Source: Bacteroidota bacterium
GTDB taxonomy: Bacteria > Bacteroidota > Bacteroidia > Flavobacteriales > Flavobacteriaceae
Reading direction: 5' to 3'
Assembly: GCA_009936675.1 (NCBI GenBank)
Contig: JAACDY010000201.1
Span: 1 to 14,500 of the forward strand
Length of the DNA: 14,500 bases
The position numbers and the translations under genes were made by a program. Shown piece by piece: positions 1-7,949 of the stretch. A model generated the notes under the pieces. That model saw nothing but the letters and a program-made list of their open reading frames with translations. It made no database searches and was not told where the DNA came from. Numbering within the stretch: position 1 is the stretch's first letter; each line of letters starts with the position of its first letter.

Positions 1-499
1 CCAATTGATCTTGGGTCAGTTGGCAAAGGAAATAGGATTGATCCTTGTTGCCGTCTGCACCGCTCATCAATCGGGACTGTTTTCTATGATCTGTATCTAT
101 TTCCTCTTTTTGACAATAATGACCTGTGGCAACGTAATCAGCCCCGAGGGAAAGAGCTATTTTTAAAAAAACATCAAATTTGATTTCCCGGTTACACAAT
201 ACATCGGGATTGGGCGTTCTTCCTGCAGCGTATTCATCGAACATATAGTCCACGATCCGTTCTTTATATTCGACGCTTAGATCTATGGTTTGGAAAGGAA
301 TTCCCAACTTTTCGGCCACCAACATAGCATCATTGCTATCTTCTAACCAAGGACATTCATTGGAAAGGGTCACCGACTCGTCATGCCAGTTTTTCATAAA
401 AAGGCCAATGACTTCGTAATCCTGTTGAGTCAGTAAATAGGCCGCTACACTGGAGTCCACTCCACCAGACAAACCTACAATAACCCTCTTCTTTTTCAT
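1..499 (-). CDS. mnmA: tRNA-specific 2-thiouridylase MnmA, N-terminal part
   Basis: MnmA thiolates the wobble uridine (U34) of the tRNAs for Lys, Glu and Gln, using ATP to adenylate the base and a persulfide sulfur delivered by a relay. The visible 166 residues begin at an ATG at 499 and run off the low end of the window; the family is usually about 360-400 residues, so somewhat less than half is present. Seen in the translation: the PP-loop SGGVDSS at residues 11-17, an FMKNWHD segment at 34-40, and NPDVLCN at 97-103, whose Cys102 corresponds to the catalytic cysteine of the family. GHY at 126-128 and GNKDQSYFLCQL near the end are also typical. It follows yidC after 48 bases on the same strand and may be cotranscribed with it. 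A TAnnTTTG-like element lies only four bases before the ATG (see findings). Identification is firm; only the truncation by the window edge limits it. Confidence 0.96.
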   Translation of the reverse strand, partial: MKKKRVIVGLSGGVDSSVAAYLLTQQDYEVIGLFMKNWHDESVTLSNECPWLEDSNDAMLVAEKLGIPFQTIDLSVEYKERIVDYMFDEYAAGRTPNPDVLCNREIKFDVFLKIALSLGADYVATGHYCQKEEIDTDHRKQSRLMSGADGNKDQSYFLCQLTQDQL

Positions 500-547
500 A
501 GAGCAAAGTTACACCAACAAATTAAATTCTGATCCTTTGGAGGAAAC

Positions 548-2377
548 CTATCTACCGCGAGCCTTTTTTTGCTTTTCAGCCTCTTCCATTGCTTTTTGTA
601 AACGTGCAGAGAAACCTCCCGCCTTCTTAGGCTTCTTTTTGTTTTCCTCGATTTTAGCATGGATTTTATCGTCGTCTATAATGTAATTTTTGATCACCAA
701 CATTAAAAAGATGGTCAACAGATTGGAAACGAAATAGTACAAACTCAATCCACTGGCGTAATTGTTAAAGAAAAACAACATCATCAGTGGCATCAAATAC
801 ATGATAATTTTCATATTGGGCATACCAGGCTGTTGAGGCATGGCTTGCTGACCAGTAGTCATCTGGGTATAAAAGAAGATGGCAATAGAGGCCAAAATGG
901 GAAATAAACTGACGTGGTCGCCATAGAATGGAATGCTAAACCCTAAGTCCAAAATGGAGTCATAAGAGGACAAATCATCGGCCCACAGGAAGCTCTTTTT
1001 CCGCAACTCAAAAGCAACGGGGAAAAAAGTGAAAAGGGCATAAAACACCGGAAGTTGCAACAAGGCAGGGATACATCCAGCCATGGGATTGGCTCCAGCG
1101 CGATTGTAGAGACTCATGGTCTCCTGCTGACGCTTTACAGCATTGTCTTTGTATTTTTTATTTAACTCCTCTATTTCGGGTCGTAAAACTTTCATTTTGA
1201 TTTGGGAGACATACGATTTGTAAGTGACCGGAGACATTCCCAAACGTACAATAATGGTCATCAAGATGATGGCGATACCATGAGGAAGGAAGGAAGATAA
1301 AAATCCAAACAAAGGTAAAAACAAGAACCGATTCAACCATCCAAAGATTCCCCAACCCAAGGGAATGGAAGATTCCAGATCTCTATCATAGGATTTTAGG
1401 GTTTGGTAATCTGTAATTCCAAAGTAATATTCAAAGCGACTGTCAAATTCTCCAGAACGGAAATCCAAAGGTATTTCTAGACCAAATTTTTTGGTAAAGA
1501 CCTCGTTCAATGATTTGTCATCAGCTAGGTTGTCGGTGGTGACAGTCAGTTGATCTATGGGCTTTTCGGGGATCAAAATGGCACTAAAAAAGTGCTGTCT
1601 AAAAGACACCCATCGCACCTGTTGTGGGGATTCTTCATCCGTTCCACTTAGAGATAAATAATCTATTTTATCACCTTCGTAACCATAGGTGAGCTCGGTG
1701 TAACGACCTTCATAATCGATACTTTTGGAATTGCGGTAGGCTCGGGTTTCCCATGAGAGTAGCGCCGGCTCACTACTGTCCAACAGGGTCGCAATACCGG
1801 AAGATTGAATGCTAAAATCCACTAAAAAACGCTCGGTATCAATAGCATAAACAAATTCCAAATATTGATTGGGCGCTATAGCGGCCTTGAGGGATAGAAT
1901 TTGTTTTCCGTTTTTGGAACTCAGTTGTGGCGAAAAATAAAAGTCTTTGGTATTGAGTCTGCGACCATCCTTCGTGGTAAACTGGACATTGAATTGATTA
2001 TTCCCCTCTTTGATCAATTCCAAGGGTTGATCGAGGTAATCGGTATAATCTTTGAGTCGAACCAACTCGAGTACCCCTCCTTTGGGACTGATTTCTAACA
2101 ACAGATTTTTGTTTTCGAGTCTTTGGGTAGCCGCTCCCTGATCGGTCATCCAATTGCTAAAAATCCCAAAAGTACTTTGTAGGTTTATCTTTTGAAGAGA
2201 GTCGTTCAATTGAATGGGTGGCGTTTGCTCTACTTGGGGAGCAACTTCGGTTTTATCGGGTTCTGCCGCTGGATTTGCACCCTCCTCGGGCTTATTGACA
2301 TACAGCATCCATGTGAGGATCATCGCAATAAGGACAAATCCAATAAATTGGTAGGGATCAAATTTTCTTTCTTCCAT
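548..2377 (-). CDS. yidC: Membrane protein insertase YidC
   Basis: YidC (Oxa1/Alb3 family) inserts and folds inner-membrane proteins, alone or with SecYEG. The 609-residue product has the Gram-negative layout. A first membrane helix spans about residues 10-27. A large periplasmic domain follows to about residue 340. The conserved core starts at about 345 with several membrane segments. Arg378 in IIVRLGMSP is the expected hydrophilic-groove arginine, and AGANPMAGCIPALLQLPVF at 427-445 is a family hallmark. The tail from about 571 to 609 is rich in Lys and Arg, as in other YidC proteins whose tails help contact the ribosome. The ATG at 2377 lies five bases after the pyrG stop, so the two are probably one transcript; no Shine-Dalgarno sequence is visible. 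The stop is TAG. Together with ftsY elsewhere in the window it covers two steps of membrane-protein targeting. Confidence 0.98.
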   Translation of the reverse strand: MEERKFDPYQFIGFVLIAMILTWMLYVNKPEEGANPAAEPDKTEVAPQVEQTPPIQLNDSLQKINLQSTFGIFSNWMTDQGAATQRLENKNLLLEISPKGGVLELVRLKDYTDYLDQPLELIKEGNNQFNVQFTTKDGRRLNTKDFYFSPQLSSKNGKQILSLKAAIAPNQYLEFVYAIDTERFLVDFSIQSSGIATLLDSSEPALLSWETRAYRNSKSIDYEGRYTELTYGYEGDKIDYLSLSGTDEESPQQVRWVSFRQHFFSAILIPEKPIDQLTVTTDNLADDKSLNEVFTKKFGLEIPLDFRSGEFDSRFEYYFGITDYQTLKSYDRDLESSIPLGWGIFGWLNRFLFLPLFGFLSSFLPHGIAIILMTIIVRLGMSPVTYKSYVSQIKMKVLRPEIEELNKKYKDNAVKRQQETMSLYNRAGANPMAGCIPALLQLPVFYALFTFFPVAFELRKKSFLWADDLSSYDSILDLGFSIPFYGDHVSLFPILASIAIFFYTQMTTGQQAMPQQPGMPNMKIIMYLMPLMMLFFFNNYASGLSLYYFVSNLLTIFLMLVIKNYIIDDDKIHAKIEENKKKPKKAGGFSARLQKAMEEAEKQKKARGR

Positions 2378-2382
2378 GGGTT

Positions 2383-4011
2383 TTAGTTCGGTTGCTGTTG
2401 GCTAAGATAGTCAATACTGGCTTTTATAAAAGCGACAAATAAGGGATGTGGGTTGGAAACGGTACTCTTGTACTCTGGGTGAAACTGAACACCTACAAAC
2501 CAAGGGTGGTCTTGATTCTCAACGATTTCCACCAGACCAGTTTCGGGATTGACACCAGAAACTTTCAAAGTTCCCTTTTCAAAAACCTCTTTTTTGTATT
2601 CGTTGTTAAACTCAAAACGGTGGCGGTGACGCTCTGTGATCTGTTGTTTTCCATAAACCTCAGCCACTTTGCTGCCTTGGGCAAGATCACAATTCCAAGT
2701 TCCCAAACGCATAGTACCGCCTTTGTTGACCACTCCCTTTTGACTTTCCATCAAGCCGATAACGGGGTAGTCTGTATTTTCATCTATTTCGGTTGAGTTG
2801 GCATTGGGATGCAACAATACATTTCTGGCGTATTCAATTACCGCCATTTGCATTCCCAAACAAATCCCAAAAAAAGGTATTTTTTTCTCTCTTACATAGC
2901 TGATGGCATCAATTTTACCTTCGATCCCTCTCCCTCCAAAACCAGGAGCTACAATAAGACCGTGAAGATCCTTAAGCTGCTCTTGAGCGTTGATTTGATT
3001 CAAAAACTCAGAATGGATGCTCACCACCTCCACCTCAGCTTCGTTGATGGCTCCGGCATGAATAATGGCTTCCAATATGGACTTATAGGAATCTTGCAAC
3101 TCAACGTATTTTCCCACCAAACCTATTTTTACTTTTCTCTTGGGGTTTTTATATTTTTCCAAAAAGGACTTCCAATGATCGAGATTCAAGGCTGATTTTG
3201 GCGTAAGCTTTAACTGATCCAAAACCACACGATCCAACCCTTCTTCTAGCATTTTCATAGGAACATCGTAGATGGTATCTACATCGATAGATTGAATGAC
3301 CGCCTCGGGTTTTACGTTGCAAAAAAGAGCTAATTTTTTCCGAAGGTCTTCCGTCAATTTGTGTTCCGTTCTGCAGACCAACACATCGGCTTTGATCCCA
3401 CTTTCCATTAAGGTTTTGACCGAATGTTGTGTGGGTTTGGTTTTCAACTCCCTGGCAGCGGAGAGATAGGGGATCAATGTCAAATGAATGACCATGGCAT
3501 TTTCCTCTCCCAATTCGTAGATCAATTGTCTAACGGATTCGATATAGGGTAAGGATTCAATGTCACCCACAGTTCCTCCAATTTCTGTAATGACGATATC
3601 AAAATCCCCGCTTTCACCCAACAACTGCATTCTCTCTTTGATCTCGTTGGTGATGTGGGGAACTACCTGAACCGTTTTTCCTAAAAATTCACCACGGCGT
3701 TCTTTTTCGATCACACTCTGATAAACCCTTCCAGTAGTAACATTATTGGCTTGAGAGGTCTTGATGTTCAAAAACCTTTCGTAGTGTCCCAAGTCCAAAT
3801 CCGTTTCGGCTCCGTCGTCGGTAACATAACATTCACCGTGTTCGTAGGGATTGAGCGTACCGGGGTCGACATTGATATAGGGATCGAACTTCTGTATGGT
3901 AACCTTAAAATTCTGAGCCTGAAGTAACTTGGCTAAAGATGCCGCTATGATTCCTTTTCCGAGGGAAGAAGTAACCCCTCCTGTAACAAAAATATACTTT
4001 ATATCCGGCAT
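2383..4011 (-). CDS. pyrG: CTP synthase
   Basis: PyrG makes CTP from UTP, ATP and glutamine, the last step of pyrimidine nucleotide synthesis, in the cytoplasm. At 542 residues it has the normal length. The N-terminal amidoligase domain (about 1-270) has the nucleotide-binding stretch GGVTSSLGKG at 11-20 and EIGGTVGDIES at 143-153. The class I glutamine amidotransferase domain (about 295-540) has the nucleophile Cys384 in FGICLGMQMA, and His511 and Glu513 in VQFHPEYKS. All catalytic residues are present. It begins with ATG at 4011, 72 bases after the stop of the LysM gene, and that gap carries a promoter-like TAAATTTG and an inverted repeat touching the start codon. yidC follows after five bases. 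The stop is TAA. Confidence 0.99.
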   Translation of the reverse strand: MPDIKYIFVTGGVTSSLGKGIIAASLAKLLQAQNFKVTIQKFDPYINVDPGTLNPYEHGECYVTDDGAETDLDLGHYERFLNIKTSQANNVTTGRVYQSVIEKERRGEFLGKTVQVVPHITNEIKERMQLLGESGDFDIVITEIGGTVGDIESLPYIESVRQLIYELGEENAMVIHLTLIPYLSAARELKTKPTQHSVKTLMESGIKADVLVCRTEHKLTEDLRKKLALFCNVKPEAVIQSIDVDTIYDVPMKMLEEGLDRVVLDQLKLTPKSALNLDHWKSFLEKYKNPKRKVKIGLVGKYVELQDSYKSILEAIIHAGAINEAEVEVVSIHSEFLNQINAQEQLKDLHGLIVAPGFGGRGIEGKIDAISYVREKKIPFFGICLGMQMAVIEYARNVLLHPNANSTEIDENTDYPVIGLMESQKGVVNKGGTMRLGTWNCDLAQGSKVAEVYGKQQITERHRHRFEFNNEYKKEVFEKGTLKVSGVNPETGLVEIVENQDHPWFVGVQFHPEYKSTVSNPHPLFVAFIKASIDYLSQQQPN

Positions 4012-4040
4012 CCGGTTTGTTTTCTACAATGACTAACCGG
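4012..4040 (-). promoter_or_regulatory. Inverted repeat in the pyrG leader, abutting the start codon
   Basis: On the minus strand CCGGTT (4040-4035) can pair with AACCGG (4017-4012), a 6-bp, fully complementary stem around a 17-base loop. The downstream arm ends at the base directly before the pyrG ATG. The upstream arm lies three to eight bases after the putative -7 element TAAATTTG, so it should sit at the very 5' end of the transcript. The pairing is seen directly; a role in masking translation initiation is inference. A six-pair match in a short leader could be chance. Confidence 0.4.
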
Positions 4041-4043
4041 GCT

Positions 4044-4069
4044 CAAATTTACAAAATCCCTTATTACTA
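4044..4069 (-). promoter_or_regulatory. Putative Bacteroidota promoter for pyrG-yidC
   Basis: The minus strand reads TAAATTTG at 4051-4044, a full match to the Bacteroidota -7 consensus TAnnTTTG. The -33 element is weak: a TTTAG-like motif lies about 15 bases upstream where TTTG would be expected. The element is 33 bases before the pyrG ATG, a sensible distance. The strong -7 and poor -33 make this a moderate call. Confidence 0.5.
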
Positions 4070-4083
4070 AAGAGGCATTTCTG

Positions 4084-5844
4084 CTATTTCTTAAGCTCGA
4101 TGATTTCATAATCTTTGTGTTGTAATAAAAAATAGCCTGTATTTTCAAAGCTTTTGTCTTGTTTCCGATAGAGGAAACGGTGCTCCTGATAATCTGTTTC
4201 CCCAACCTTGTCGGTTGATTTTAAGCTCCCTGAATAAGCTTTTCTCAGTATCAAATCCATCGTAAGGTCATAAGCACGGATGGCCGTTCTATTGGGAGGC
4301 TTACCAAAGCTGCTGATGTAGTGATTTTGAAAATGGTTATATTCTCCCAACTTAAGGGGTAATCGGTCAGTGGTATAAGTAAATTTCAAATCTCCCAATT
4401 GCTTGAGGGACAGATTGGGATTTTCGTAGGCATTTCCCCTATAGGTAGTAAACAACTGAACCGTTCTCGATTCTGACTGCTGGGCACTCATCTGAGAGCT
4501 GGCACTGGAGATCAATGAAAAATCTTGACTTTCCAGGATTACCTTGTTGAGCAGCGTGTCCACCAATAGGGAATCGACCAAATCTGGCAGTAAATAATTA
4601 CTCTTTTCGGGACGTAAAACCGTTGCCTTGGGGAACAATTTTAAAAGCTCTTTTTCCACCGGACGATTCAACGAGTCTACCACCAATACAATATTATCCT
4701 CCCTATTCAATGTCCTATCCAAATACTCGAACATTTTTTTTCTGAGAAATTTTTTCGGACTCACGGATTGATAAACCGCCTCCCTCAATGCCACAGGATT
4801 GGTAGATAGGGGAGCTACCTTAGGAATCTTACGCACTTGAGGCTTAGTGGAAAGATAATCGAAATTGGAAGGGATCAAAGGGCCTATGATGGCATCAGTT
4901 TTGGAAAAGTCGTGAGTATTGACAATTTCATTGACTTTAGCAATACTGTTTTGTGTATCAAAGACATTGAGCTTAACCGATACTCCATAGTGACTCAAAG
5001 TATCAATGGCAAGTAATACTCCAGAATAAAAATCTGTAGAAATCGTATGTAAATTTCGACTCTGCAACAATCTGCGCGTGTCTTCTATTGAGTCATATTC
5101 TATGGTTTTGGCCTTAAAAGGTAACAAAAGAGCCAGCGCCATGTCATGGGCTTCTTTAAGGGAATCCAAAAGAGAAAGTCGGGCGACCAAAAGATCATTC
5201 TGAATCTTAAGTTTCCCTCTGGCTTCACCGGGAACCCTGAGGATCATTCCTACCTGTAATCCCAATTCCAAAAGATTGGGATTGAGGGAATCCAACACCT
5301 TTCGACTTACCCCAATTTTTTTTTCAATGCGGTAATACCCTTCTTTGGGAAGCACTTTGTAGTAATTGTAATTACTGTCCCAACTTGGCCCTAGGGTTTC
5401 ACTCTCCGTCTGAGTAGCCACAAATGGAATGCGTATTTCCTGACCTACTTTGAGTCCCTTGACAATTTGGGGATTTAAAGCCTCCAATTCGGGAATGGTC
5501 ATCTGAAAATTATAAGCGATACGCCATTTGGTCTCTTTGGGTTTTACGATATAGGCTTGGGTATTTTGATCTACCTCAACCGTCGGCTCGGGCAATTTCT
5601 CAACCACCACCTCTGGATAAACAGGGATGCGCAAAACCATACGCTTTCTCAAACCTACTTTTTTCAATAGGAGATTGTACTCGTTCAACTGCGTCTCAGT
5701 AATATTGTACTTTCGAGTGATCCCAAAGATGGTCTCTTTTTTCTTGACCTTGTGTGATAGAAACTTCACAGGTGTCTGCTGTGCGTTCGAAAAGAGGATA
5801 CCACACAACAGAAGAACAAGAAAAAGAATTTTATTTTTTTTCAC
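4084..5844 (-). CDS. Secreted LysM-repeat protein with periplasmic-binding-protein-like domain
   Basis: The 586-residue protein starts with a signal peptide: Lys-rich start, hydrophobic stretch 6-19, probable cleavage after SNA at residue 21. Cys14 does not sit in a convincing lipobox. Three LysM-like units follow, at about 26-74, 97-140 and 160-205, each ending in a G(L)..G/R-M/Q..L/IRIP/RVP signature; LysM binds glycan strands of peptidoglycan or related polymers. From about 215 to the end the sequence resembles the type 1 periplasmic binding protein fold of the LivJ/PBP1 kind (for example DAIIGPLIPSNFDYLS at 318-333 and the AYDLTMDL region near 530). It therefore probably sits in the periplasm bound to the cell wall; the ligand is unknown. 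The start is GTG at 5844; the nearest upstream in-frame codon of note is the guaA stop, 18 bases away, so no ATG alternative exists. It is probably cotranscribed with guaA. Similar hybrids are widespread in Flavobacteriia without an assigned function. Confidence 0.88.
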   Translation of the reverse strand: MKKNKILFLVLLLCGILFSNAQQTPVKFLSHKVKKKETIFGITRKYNITETQLNEYNLLLKKVGLRKRMVLRIPVYPEVVVEKLPEPTVEVDQNTQAYIVKPKETKWRIAYNFQMTIPELEALNPQIVKGLKVGQEIRIPFVATQTESETLGPSWDSNYNYYKVLPKEGYYRIEKKIGVSRKVLDSLNPNLLELGLQVGMILRVPGEARGKLKIQNDLLVARLSLLDSLKEAHDMALALLLPFKAKTIEYDSIEDTRRLLQSRNLHTISTDFYSGVLLAIDTLSHYGVSVKLNVFDTQNSIAKVNEIVNTHDFSKTDAIIGPLIPSNFDYLSTKPQVRKIPKVAPLSTNPVALREAVYQSVSPKKFLRKKMFEYLDRTLNREDNIVLVVDSLNRPVEKELLKLFPKATVLRPEKSNYLLPDLVDSLLVDTLLNKVILESQDFSLISSASSQMSAQQSESRTVQLFTTYRGNAYENPNLSLKQLGDLKFTYTTDRLPLKLGEYNHFQNHYISSFGKPPNRTAIRAYDLTMDLILRKAYSGSLKSTDKVGETDYQEHRFLYRKQDKSFENTGYFLLQHKDYEIIELKK

Positions 5845-5862
5845 GTTTAGTTTTATTGATAA

Positions 5863-7392
5863 CTATTCCCATTCAATGGTCGCTGGAGGTTTGGAACTGA
5901 TGTCATACACCACTCTGTTGACTCCTTTTACCTTATTGATGATTTCATTGGACATTTTTTGCAAAAAAGCATAGGGTAAATCTACCCAGTCTGCCGTCAT
6001 TCCATCGGTTGATTGAACGGCACGCAAGGCCACGCATTTTTCGTAGGTACGTTCATCTCCCATAACTCCAACACTGTTGACTGGCAAAAGCATTGCACCT
6101 GCCTGCCAAACCTGATCATAAAGATTCCAAGATTTTAATCCATTGATAAAAATCGCATCCACTTCTTGCAACATCTCTACTTTTTCAGCGGTGATGTCTC
6201 CCAAAATCCTGATGCCCAGTCCGGGTCCAGGAAAAGGATGGCGGCCCAGTAGCTCGGGATCAATACCAATACTGGCACCCACCCGTCTGACCTCATCTTT
6301 GAACAACATCTTCAAAGGCTCGACCAACTTTAGATTCATAAAATCGGGCAATCCTCCCACATTGTGATGAGATTTGATGGTCGCTGAGGGACCATTGACA
6401 GAGATGGATTCAATGACATCAGGATAGATGGTACCCTGAGCCAACCAACTGACCCCTGCTGTTTTTTTGGACTCGTCATCAAAAACATCTATAAAAGTAT
6501 TGCCGATGATTTTTCTTTTACTCTCAGGATCGGTTTCCCCTGCCAAAGCCTTGAGGAATTGATCAGAGGCATCAACCCCTTTGACATTCAACCCCATGCC
6601 TTCGTATTGATTCAATACGCTTTCGAACTCGTTTTTTCTCAACAAACCATTATTAACAAAAATACAATGCAACTGAGTGCCTATGGCTTTGTGCAACAAA
6701 ACCGCAACAACAGTAGAATCAACACCCCCTGAAAGTCCCAGGATCACTTTTTCGTCCCCTATGGTTTCTCGAATTTCTTTTACCGTCATTTCCACAAAAG
6801 AGTCGGGGGTCCAGTTTTGTTGGATTCCGGCAATTTTGATCAAAAAGTTTTCCAGTAATTTTTTTCCATCGGTGGTATGGTAAACCTCGGGGTGAAATTG
6901 GATTCCAAAAGTGGTTTCCCCCTCGATGCAATAAGCTGCGTTTTTAACATCTTCGGTGCTGGCCAGAAGCATTCCTCCCTCCGGCAATTGATCAATGGTG
7001 TCACTATGACTCATCCACACTTGACTGCCTTTGTCAATTCCTTCAAAAAAAGATTCCTCCGATTGAATAAAGGACAAATTCGCCCTGCCGTATTCTCGGG
7101 TATTGGAAGGTTTGACAACCCCACCAGAAAAATGAGCCAGATATTGTGCACCATAACAAACCGCCAAAAGGGGCAATTTACCTCTTATGGCAGAAAGATC
7201 GGGATGGGGAGCCTGCTCGGATCGAACCGAATAGGGGGAACCCGATAGTATAACGGCATTAAACTCCTCCATATGCTCTGGAGGATTGTTAAATGGATGA
7301 ATTTCACAGTAGATGAACAGTTCTCTTACACGTCTGGCGATCAATTGGGTGTATTGTGACCCAAAATCAAGAATCAATACTTTGTCTTGCAT
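5863..7392 (-). CDS. guaA: GMP synthase (glutamine-hydrolysing)
   Basis: GuaA converts XMP to GMP with ATP and glutamine, the last step of guanine nucleotide synthesis. The 509-residue length is normal for the fused two-domain form. The amidotransferase domain (about 1-190) has the nucleophile Cys79 in LAVCYGAQ and the His167/Glu169 pair in IQFHPEVY. The ATP-pyrophosphatase domain has the P-loop SGGVDST at 221-227. The C-terminal dimerisation domain has FPGPGLGIRILGD and ends in KPPATIEWE, as in other bacterial GuaA proteins. All catalytic motifs are intact. It starts with ATG at 7392, 77 bases after the end of the bshC frame. A TATTTTTG motif lies four bases before the start codon (see findings). 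The LysM gene follows 18 bases after its TAG stop. Confidence 0.99.
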   Translation of the reverse strand: MQDKVLILDFGSQYTQLIARRVRELFIYCEIHPFNNPPEHMEEFNAVILSGSPYSVRSEQAPHPDLSAIRGKLPLLAVCYGAQYLAHFSGGVVKPSNTREYGRANLSFIQSEESFFEGIDKGSQVWMSHSDTIDQLPEGGMLLASTEDVKNAAYCIEGETTFGIQFHPEVYHTTDGKKLLENFLIKIAGIQQNWTPDSFVEMTVKEIRETIGDEKVILGLSGGVDSTVVAVLLHKAIGTQLHCIFVNNGLLRKNEFESVLNQYEGMGLNVKGVDASDQFLKALAGETDPESKRKIIGNTFIDVFDDESKKTAGVSWLAQGTIYPDVIESISVNGPSATIKSHHNVGGLPDFMNLKLVEPLKMLFKDEVRRVGASIGIDPELLGRHPFPGPGLGIRILGDITAEKVEMLQEVDAIFINGLKSWNLYDQVWQAGAMLLPVNSVGVMGDERTYEKCVALRAVQSTDGMTADWVDLPYAFLQKMSNEIINKVKGVNRVVYDISSKPPATIEWE

Positions 7393-7469
7393 AGGTCAAA
7401 AATACAATTAATTCAAATGTTATGAATTGGCAAAAAAGGGAATTTATTAAAGAAAAATGTTGGTAAAAC

Positions 7470-7940
7470 TTAAGCCTCTACAATAGTAAATTCGGCCGAT
7501 AAGGGATCGAATGTTTCTAGCAAAAATTCGATAAAATTATCGCCCTGTTCGAGATAAAAACTACTAAAGTTTTCCACCCTTTCTTGCAGTTGTCCGCTGG
7601 GAAAAAGTTGTTCGTGCAAAAGCACCAATCGCTCCACTTGATCTTTCAGTTTCATCTTTTGTGCTTTGAGAAGACGATACTCCAAATGGTCAATTCCCTT
7701 GAGTTGCTTGGATTTCTGCGCTTTGACCGCTCCTTCAAAAGAGGCATCGGTTTCCTGAATCAGTAAGTTTAAGGCCTCAAACTGAGACTCCAAAAGTTTT
7801 TTAAAGGGGGACAAATCCAAATCAATATTACTGACCTGCCTTACTTTTTTATTGATCAATGCATTTCTTTTGAGAAACAAATCTTTCAATTCCAGTTTGA
7901 ACTTATTGATTTTACGGATATTTTTTTCACTGATCACCAA
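7470..7940 (-). CDS. bshC: BshC C-terminal fragment (helical coiled-coil region)
   Basis: This open stretch is in the same frame as the N-terminal piece, three sense codons beyond the TGA. It corresponds to residues 381-536 of the joined protein. It is almost wholly helical and charged, with QVERLVLLHEQLFPSG and ENFSSFYLEQGDNFIEFLLE near the end, typical of the BshC C-terminus. It lacks an ATG at its start: the first usable codons are TTG at 7940 and GTG at 7937. The two ATGs near the TGA (at 7953 and 7948) are in other frames and stop within nine codons. A separate protein would therefore need re-initiation at a weak codon, so this is better read as part of a broken bshC than as an independent gene. 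Confidence 0.7.
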   Translation of the reverse strand: MVISEKNIRKINKFKLELKDLFLKRNALINKKVRQVSNIDLDLSPFKKLLESQFEALNLLIQETDASFEGAVKAQKSKQLKGIDHLEYRLLKAQKMKLKDQVERLVLLHEQLFPSGQLQERVENFSSFYLEQGDNFIEFLLETFDPLSAEFTIVEA

Positions 7941-7949
7941 GGCTGCATT

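Noticed and set aside
2446..3195. Two plus-strand ORFs of 116 and 128 codons opposite pyrG
   Set aside because: They lie wholly inside the well-conserved pyrG frame, have no recognisable domain or promoter, and look like antisense shadows.
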